In this document: positions 47,819 through 56,800 of the stretch, one piece after another
How positions within the stretch are numbered: the first letter of the stretch is position 1
Layout of the letters: each line of letters starts with the position of its first letter
From: Tiliqua scincoides
Lineage: Eukaryota; Chordata; Lepidosauria; Squamata; Scincidae
Assembly: GCF_035046505.1 (NCBI RefSeq)
Contig: NC_089822.1
Span: 109,013,307-109,077,306, forward strand
Length of the DNA stretch: 64,000 nt
Direction: 5' to 3'
The notes under the pieces: generated by a model
Database searches by the model: none
What the model saw: only the letters and a program-made list of their open reading frames with translations
Told to the model about the DNA's origin: nothing
Made by a program: the position numbers and the translations under genes

Positions 47819-50800
47819 AGTATTTATATACTGCTTTTCAACTAAAAGTTCACAAAGCGGTTTACAGAGAAAAATCAAATAACTAAATGGCCTCCGTGCT
47901 GACTCAGGGTTGGCCAAGCTTGGGCTCTGGGGTGGGCAGGTGAGAGGGAGGCGTTCTGGGGTGGGGAGAGGGTGGTCCCAGGGGTGGGCAGGTGGGCAGG
48001 CAACAGGAGGCAGGGCTGGGACCTGGCAGATATGCCGGATCCCACCCCTCCGTTCCCAAGCAGTGTGGAATGGCTTCAAGCTGCGCCACTCTCCTTGGAC
48101 TTATGCCACCTCAGGAAGTGGTACAAGTCCGAGAAGACCCATTGGGGCTGCAGTGGCTTACCTGGGGGTAAGGGGAAGAGTTTCTCCTTACCTGGCTGAG
48201 CCACTTTGGGGCCCTATCTTGCACTGATGGCCTGTTCCAGCACAAGATAGAATTGTGCTGTAAACAGAAAACAATTGTGCGTTGACACAAAGATAACAAA
48301 GATCCTTAGAATTCCTCTTGCCCTCCTCAATCCATTTTAGCACCAGTGCAAAGGGGCAACAAGGCATCAGTTGCACTGCACAGATTGTGCCATGAAGATG
48401 ATATTGAAGAACATTGGAGTGATGAGTGAGTGAACAGACAAATGGAATTAAGGCACATTTGCAGACAGCATCAGTGCTGGGTTATCAGAGAAGCTCACAT
48501 GCATGATGTCTGTGCTCTGATTGAAGATTTTCAGGTAGGGTTTCAGGATATCAAAATGAAAGGCTGGGGTGAGCATGCGCCGGTGACGTGCCCACTTCTT
48601 CCCACTGCTCAGAAGCAGTCCGTCCCCTGGGGCAAAAACAACAACAACAAAACAACCAAACAACTTCATAGATGCACTGAAACAGCATCCTGGTGGAAGT
48701 ACTGCCTGAAGCCTGCAAACCTTCCTTACATCCTCAACCACCAAGTTCAAAACGTTACATTCCAAAATTAGCCAGAACAAATATCAGCAATGATGGATGC
48801 TGGATGGAGCTGCAGGGTGCTTCTTCTTGTACAACAGACCTACTGGTTGCTTCAGTGGTTACTGGTCATAATAGCCAAAGTATTCCATATTCAGACTCAA
48901 GATACACAAATACAGTGTCACTCCCACTTTTGTGCACTGATCAGCAGCCTCAGCCTGTTCTGGGTGAGCAAAGTGGGAGCTGTGGACTGCCTTGTCCACC
49001 CTCCTCTTCCCTGGAAATGAGCAACAGCTCTGGGTTTGTTGGGCTGTGGAGGAACATGCGACCAGAAGAGGCTTGTGCTGGACGGTATGTTGACAGCTAC
49101 ATTTATTAAAGCTACCTGTTTGAAAAGCACTGCTCTAAAAGTGTACAGTTCTTCCTCAAACAAGCCAAGGCAAGAGGATCTTTGTTAAACTTTATGTCAC
49201 AAGATTGGACCACTAGAGATAAAAGTGTCCCATTTTCAGCCTTCTCTAGCCATCAGGGATCCTGCATTTTGTATAGCTGGAATTTCAGCTTTGTAGAGGG
49301 TTTGGAAGCATATTAGTTATTTTAGAATACAATTCCTATCCTCTGTTTTATGTTCCCCATACCAAACCAAACCATAATAAGGGCTTGCAAATGACTGGAC
49401 CCCCAAACACTCCTTCATTCCCTCTGCTCTCATCCCAGAGGCCAGAGCTGATGGACTGATGTGTCAGTACATCCAGCACTGCTAGGAAAGCACCTTACCA
49501 AGCCAGGGCTTCAGGAAACCATAGAAAAGTTTGTCCTTGGGAGCAATAGCAGCTGCAGAAAAGAGAAAGACAGGGTTGCATTCACTCTGGTTATCTTTTT
49601 TTTTTTTTTTCAATACAGGCAATTCAAATCTGCAGCTCCTTAAAAATGTAATTTCTCTAGTACTAAAGTGCATTTAGAAGGTATCTAACAGAGTAAGAGA
49701 GCCAAAAAGTCCTCGACCTGTAACCACAGAGAGAATCCTCCAGAAGGCCCCATCCTCCAAGCACTTCCCATCTCCAAAGTCCATGTAAAGCAGCCTGGCA
49801 GCACACTGCTAACAACAACATACAGGTACTTGCAAAGGGCATCCCCTAAGACAGGGCTTTTCAAACTGGGGCATTGCGACACCCCAGTCAGAGAGCCCTG
49901 GCCTCTGCCCCCTTAAGGGGTGGGTGCAAGGGGGAGGCAGGAATGTGATCCCCAGGATCGCGTCACTAACGGGGCTGCAGGGACTGGGATGCACACACCA
50001 GTCCCTGCAGCAGTAACCCTAGGGTGGAGGGAGCCCTGTGTGAACATCTGCGGGGCTCCCCAGGTCATCAGAAGTGAAAGTGGAGCAATCGTGCTCCACT
50101 TCTGGTTTTGAGGGAGTGGAACGCGATCGCTCCACTTTCACTTTTAGAAGTCTGGGGAGCCCTGCAGACACTCACGCAGGGCTCCCTGCACCCCAGGACA
50201 GTTGCTGCAGGGACTGGCGAGTGCATCCCAGTCCCTGCAGCCCCATTAGTGACATGATCCTGGGTATCGCGTCGCTGCCTCCCCCCGCACCCACCAAGAA
50301 TTACTGCGGTTCAAACTCTCCCTGAGAGTTTGAAGACCGCTGCCCTAAGAGATTCAGTTACTTCCTGGCCTGCCCATTGTGACACCTGCCCTTACTGAAA
50401 CTGACATAATAGAATCCAGACTGAGATTTAAGAAACAGAACCGAAGCTCTCGTCTTCTGTTTGGATCTCCCTGACTCACCAACATGTTGCAGCTAGCAGA
50501 ACCAGTCATTGAGCATTCTGTTTCTCAAAGGCAAGAGCCATGAAGAAATTAGTACTTAGTGGTCAAGGAAAAGAAAGAGCAGCAAGAATTTCCTGCCTCA
50601 GTGCATAAGACATGGCGATAGTGAGCACTGTCAATAAACAGTTTCTCAATAAACAGGCCACTGCAAAATTAACAGGTAAAACAGGTCAGTGGGTAAAAAG
50701 GCGATTCCTTGGGGAAAATAAATCTATAGGGCAGGAGTTCTGAGCAAAAAGGAGTAAGCAAAAAGGAGAAAGCAAAGCATGCCCTCATGCTAAGAGCAGT

Positions 50801-53800
50801 TGCGTCAGGCCAGTGTGGGCTCTAATAAATCTCTGGAGGGCCAGAGGCTCATTGGAAACTGGGGGTTGCCTGAGGGCCGCATTGAGAGACCTCGAGGGCC
50901 ACAAGTGGCCCCAGGGCCGGGGTTTGGGCAAAGGAAAGCATTGGAGAGAAGAGGGGGGAACAGAGAGGGCACAGCCACAAACAGTCAGCACTGTGCATTC
51001 TCTGCACCCAATTCTGATAAAAAAAATGCTTCTGAAGTAGCTCAGAAGCTGTTCTAATTCTCCAGTCAAAGGCGAGAGCTTGTTTCCACCCTGGGGGCAA
51101 ATTCTTACAAAAGTTCATTAATTCCAGTTAATATGCCTACTTGTAGTATTAAAGGCAGACCCCCCCCCCCCATCTAGATTGATAGATAAATTTAGGTGCA
51201 AAAATTTGGAAGGGGCTTGTTTCGAAGAAAATCTGTATTCCTTGCAATTAGCTATGATACCTGGGAAAAAGCCTACTGCCAGGGCTCCTCATGAGTCAGC
51301 TCACTATGTGGCTTCAGCAACACATCCCAATGGCTGAAGCCTCCCTGCCCACTTCACCGGCACATTGCTGTACCTGCCTCCATCTACCTGATTGCCGGAG
51401 CACAGGACCGATGGTCTCTGGATGGAAAAGCCTCACAACAGGAATCCAGGGCCCAAACCACCAGACACAGGAGTGACCGTACTGGGCAATCAGCTTCATT
51501 GCCTCCTGCATCCCTTCCTCAGTAAGCTGTGCCTAGGACAAGGACCAGGATTAGCAGAGTACCAATCTCTGGATCTCAACTTGGATCTACTAGGTGCATA
51601 TAACATTCACAATTTCCTTGGAGCAGAAATGATTCCTCCATCCATTTTCTGGAAAAACTTGGAAAGTTGCACCTGTAACTAGCAGAAGAGGAAAGCTTTT
51701 TTGGTATTGCAGCTTAGGGGATGGGGGCAGAGTACAAGCCAATTCCTAAAGTTGCTGTGCTCTCCGTTTTCCTGCTTGCACAAGCTCATGAATACAATGA
51801 GTAGTTGTCTGAAGTGTCCAGAGTAGGCAAAAGCTGCAGTTCCTTTCACCATCACTCAGCTCAAGATTGGTAGATTGGCAACTGTGGGGGCCAGCCCTAA
51901 ATGAAATAAGCTAAATAAGCTCTTACTCTGTGCCAGTGGAACTTTCAAACATGAGACTAAGGGTGCAATCCAGACCAGATAGGCTGGCACAAGTTCCTTG
52001 CGTCGGCACAAAAGTGCCGTAAACGTGCACCAGTCTCCTCGCACCGACGTGGGCCCTGGGCAGGATGAGTTTGCGTCGGCCAAGCTTGGCCAGTGCGGGA
52101 GTCTGGGGTGGGGCATGTGGAGGAAGGAGAGGAGGTGGGAGGGAGGTGTTTCGGGCAAGGGGAGGGTGGATGGCAGGTGTTCCCAGGGGGCGGACAGGGA
52201 GGAGGAGGGGGGCTAGGATCTGGCATATATATCAGATCCTAGCCCCGTTCCCAGGCAATCTGGGGCAGTCCTGGGTTGCTTGGATTTGCGCCATTAATTT
52301 AGGTGGCACAGAACTGAGTAGTCTAATTGGGGCTGCTGCAGCTCAGCCTGGGGCAAGGGGAAAAGTTTCCCCTTGCCTCAGGCCAAGCCTCAGACAACCT
52401 GAAACTTGTGCTGGATACAGCACAGGCCCACTGGCCTGCCTATTCCAGCATAGGATAGGAATGGGCTGCCCAAGTGATTCTTGGTTCTGTTGGTTTTGCA
52501 GTGAGACAGCAAAGACTAATGTTATCCAGAATGCTCATCTGCATTACAAATGCCACAGCTCCACTTTCTCTTCTGCATCAACAGCAATCAGATATTCATA
52601 TAAGTAGCTCTAGAGAGGCAAAAGGTGAAAAGCCTCAGTGGAGGCACCCTTTGGCCTTCTTCCTACAGGTCATTTCACCCTGCGCACAACAAATAACTGT
52701 AAGACAAGCAAGCAGCAGGAAGAACCAAGCCAAGAACCAAAGAACCAAGCAAAGAAGGAAAGGCAACTGGAAAGCTGGGTGTATCAGAGCTCAGTTCTGA
52801 CATGGGCTTGCACAGACACAAACCTCCTTACTGTTCCTATTACATATGATATATTGGCACAATACTAAAGAGCTGGTTGGCAACCTTCAGTCTCGAAAGA
52901 CTATGGTATAAGCCAGGGGTGTCCAAAGTTTTTGGCAGGAGGGCCACATCATCTCTCTGACACTGTGTCGGGGGCCGGGGAAAAAAATAATTAATTTACA
53001 TTTAAAATTTGAATAAATTTACGTAAGTTTATATAAATGAATATATTCATGTATTAGCAACCTTCAGTCTTGAAAGACTATGGTATCGCGCTCTGAAAGG
53101 TGGTTCTGGAACAGCGTCTAGTGTGGCTGAAAAGGCCAATCCGGGAGTGACAATCCCTTCCACACCAGGAGCAAGTGCAGTCTGTCCCTGGTCTGTCTCC
53201 CTGGCTATGGGCCTTCCTTCTTTGCTTCTTAGCCTCAGACTGTTGGCCAAGTGTCTCTTCAAACTGGGAAAGGCCATGCTGCACAGCCTGCCTCCAAGCA
53301 GGCCGCTCAGAGGCCAGGGTTTCCCACCTGTTGAGGTCCATTCCTAAGGCCTTCAGATCCCTCTTGCAGATGTCCTTGTATCGCAGCTGTAGTCTACCTG
53401 TAGGGCGCTTTCCTTGCACGAGTTCTCCATAGAGGAGATCCTTTGGGATCCGCCCATCATCCATTCTCACGACATGACCGACATGACCGAGCCAATGCAG
53501 GTGTCTCTGTTTCAGCAGTGCATACATGCTAGGGATTCCAGCAAGTTCCAGGACTGTGTTTAGGAACTTTGTCCTGCCAGGTGATGCTGAGAATGCATCG
53601 GAGGCAGCGCATGTGGAAAGCGTTCAGTTTCCTTTCCTGTTGTGAGCGGAGAGTCCATGACTTGCTGCAGTACAGAAGTGTACTCAGGACGCAAGCTCCT
53701 GATATATATTAATATCCTGAATATATTAAAGATGAACTTATATGAATGAATGAAGGTCTTGCAATAGCTCAAGGCCTATAAAAGGCCTTGCACAAAGCAA

Positions 53801-56800
53801 GGCTGGCCTTTCCTTTGCTGCTGCTACTGCATCACAGATGTGAAATAACAAGCAGTGGAGGGAGCTTTCATCCCACAGCTCATGCGAGAGGTCAAACAGT
53901 CGCCCTCATGCAGGGAGCAGTTGCGTCGGGTCAGTGTGGGCTCCAATAAATCTCTGGAGGGCCAGAGGCTCATTGGAAACTGGGGGTTCCCTGAGGGCCA
54001 CATTGAGAGACCTTGAGGGCCACATGTGGCCCCAGGGCCGGGGTTTGTGTACCCCTGGTATAAGCCTACAGCACCCGATATTCCCATGCAGTCTCCCATC
54101 CAAGTACTAACCAGGCCTGACCCTGCTTAGCTTCCAAGATCAGATGAGATCAGAAGCTAAGTGGGGTCAGGCCTGGTTAGTACTTGGATGGGAGACCACC
54201 TGGGAATACCGGGTGCTGTAGGCTTATACCATAGTCTTTCGAGACTGAAGGTTGCCATCCAACTAAAGAGCTGATGTAATGCAGAATGTGAGCTGGGGTG
54301 TTCCTTGTTTGGTTGTCATCTGAGTCATCAGTTCATTAGCCTGCTTCAGGCAGGTAACTCTTCTCTAATCAGCCTTCTGTTTGCAGTAGCCCATAATGCA
54401 GAGCAGCTAAAATAATGTATAGGAAACATCCTGAAGCCTTGACCTGCACTGCGTGCATGCATGCATGCTCCTACCCAACTGGCAGTCATCAGAGACTGCT
54501 CTTGTGGGCAAGAGAGGCAAAACTGGCTGGTCAAAGACGACCCACCTGTTCACAGAATTTTGCCTTTTGCTGCCCCAAAAGGTGGAGCAAAGGAAGCTGC
54601 TTCACAAAGAGCCAGGATCACAAATGTCACATATCCAGGAACAGGTGCTGCCAGACTTCAGTCACGGCCAGAAGAGTCATAAAGAAAAAAAATTGTCCCC
54701 TGAGCCCTCAATTTATGATGCCATAACTAGAGCAAAGGAGGAAGGACATCTCTAAGGGTCACAGGTGATCCACTTATTCTGCATGACACGTTCCAAAATG
54801 CATTGGGCTGAATTAATTGATGATTTGCAGACTTCAGTGGTTTTCCTCATTCCCCCATTAGTGCTTTCCATCCCTTTCTCCCACCAAACTACGATAATCC
54901 ATCTTTCTCCAGTAGGGCCTTCTGACATAATGAAGAACCAATCAGCATTAGCAAAATGCCTGACTAATTTGCAGATCAATCCCACCTTGTTTTCTCCTTG
55001 ACACAGAGGCATACCTGGAGAGGGGCAAGCGGGGCAAATACCCCAAGTGCCAACCCTCCGAGAGTGCCACAGCCAGCCTAGCCCCCCCACTGCCCGTCTT
55101 TTTTTCTAAAGGAGCCCTCTGCACTGCTTATAAGAGGTGTGGAAGGCTCTGTTGGGCCTTCTCTGCCTCCTCAGTTCCCCCTTTTTTTTCAAAGGGGAGG
55201 TAGCTGCGCAGAAGTAATTGTAATTGTGGTGATGATGACGTCACCGTAATTACTTCTAGGTCAGGGATGCAAATAAGGGGGCATGGGGGGTGGAAAATGG
55301 GGGGGTTGCCCTGGGCGCCAGAACTCCCAGGAACACTACTGGCCTAGAAAGGCTATTCCCTAGTAGGCAGTGGCTGCTCAGGCTCTGCCATCAACACCTG
55401 TCTTGCCTGTGTGGCCTTTGCCACACAACCCACTTAGTCCCTGCATTACTACTACCCTTGATCCAAGATACTGAACTCTGTTCCTTGCTGGATGCACCGG
55501 TTGGGTTGGATTCCAGTAACACCACCTGAGCAGGAGAGTATCGATTTTCACAATAATTGCTCTCTCCCCTGCTTTTGATTAGATCTCCCCCTTTGATTAG
55601 ATCATCACTGCCTTTCTGCTACTGATCTCACCCCTGATCAAGCATGAAAAAAAATCACTAAACATGAACATCCCATAAAAATATAACTACCCTGAAATTC
55701 CACAATTAGAAGTGGCAAAATGGACAGCTTGTTAGCTTAAATTCTCAGCCAGATGAGTGCCTTCTATTCCCCAGTCCCAGCCAATTTTGTGCCCATGTTG
55801 AGATGCCCAGGCTGCAAAAGCTCCACAACAAGGAGACAGTACACATTCTGCCAAGATCTGCCTCCAGCTACCCTGGAAGAGAGGCAATTGAAGAATATTG
55901 TGGCCTCTTGGGCCTCCCAAGCCACTCCCCATCTTGCCACAATGCATGGTCACTGCTACTGTACCTGAGGCTGTTGCAACTGGCTTGATAAAATCAGGAT
56001 GAACCAAGGACAGGACTGGCAAGAAGGGCCCCATCCATACCAATAATACCTTGGATAAGGTGGTTATCACTTGGGATACTAAGGTCATGCCCTCCTCACA
56101 AGGTTCAATCTGTAAGGGACATGGCACAGTCAGAGAGCGCTGGTGTTAGTAGTCACTAGTGGGGCTGGCAGGATACAGGTGGGAATGACATAAGGCAATG
56201 GTTCCCAAACTGTGCGCCATGGCACCCGAGTGTGCTGCAGAGAACTCACAGGGACAGCACAGGATATCCATCTTCTTAACAGTTCTCCCAGGCGCCGCAA
56301 TCTTGAATCAACAAAGATCATGTGAGATCTTACAAAATTCAAGGTGGCAATGTCTGTGAGAGTCGGGTGATGGTGCCACCGCGACAGGGCTCCATGACCG
56401 CAAGGGACTGTGATCACAGTAAGTTTGGGAATTGCTGACATAAGGAAAGAAATAGACACTGACCAAAGCCTGCAACAAGATGCCATTTTATAGAAGAATT
56501 TGACTGGGATGGGCTTTGAGTTCAGGTTCCAGTCATGTGTCACAAAAGGGCGCAATCCTAACCCCTTATGTCAGTGCTTTCCAGCACTGACATAAGGGCA
56601 ATGCAGCTCTGAGGTAAGGGAACAAACAACCCCTTACTTTGAGGGGGCCTCCACGAGTGACACCCAACTGCAGGATGCAGCACATGTCCCATTGGCGCCG
56701 CTATGCCAATGCTGGAAAGTACTGACATAAGGGGTTAGGACTGTACCCAAAGGCATCTTTGTATCAAGTACAACCTCTGCAATGAGTGTGAACAAGAAAT

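Larger units (their letters stand above)
52876..54261. mobile_element. Head-to-head inverted 5S SINE dimer, split by later insertions
   Basis: Bounded by actaaagagctg duplications (52864-52875, 54262-54273). Each end is the SINE 3' tail, inverted relative to the other (ggcaaccttcagtctcgaaa and tttcgagactgaaggttgcc). Inside, 54066-54240 is a 5S rRNA foldback with arms of about 70 nt joined near 54145. A hAT element interrupts the left tail. Confidence 0.85.
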
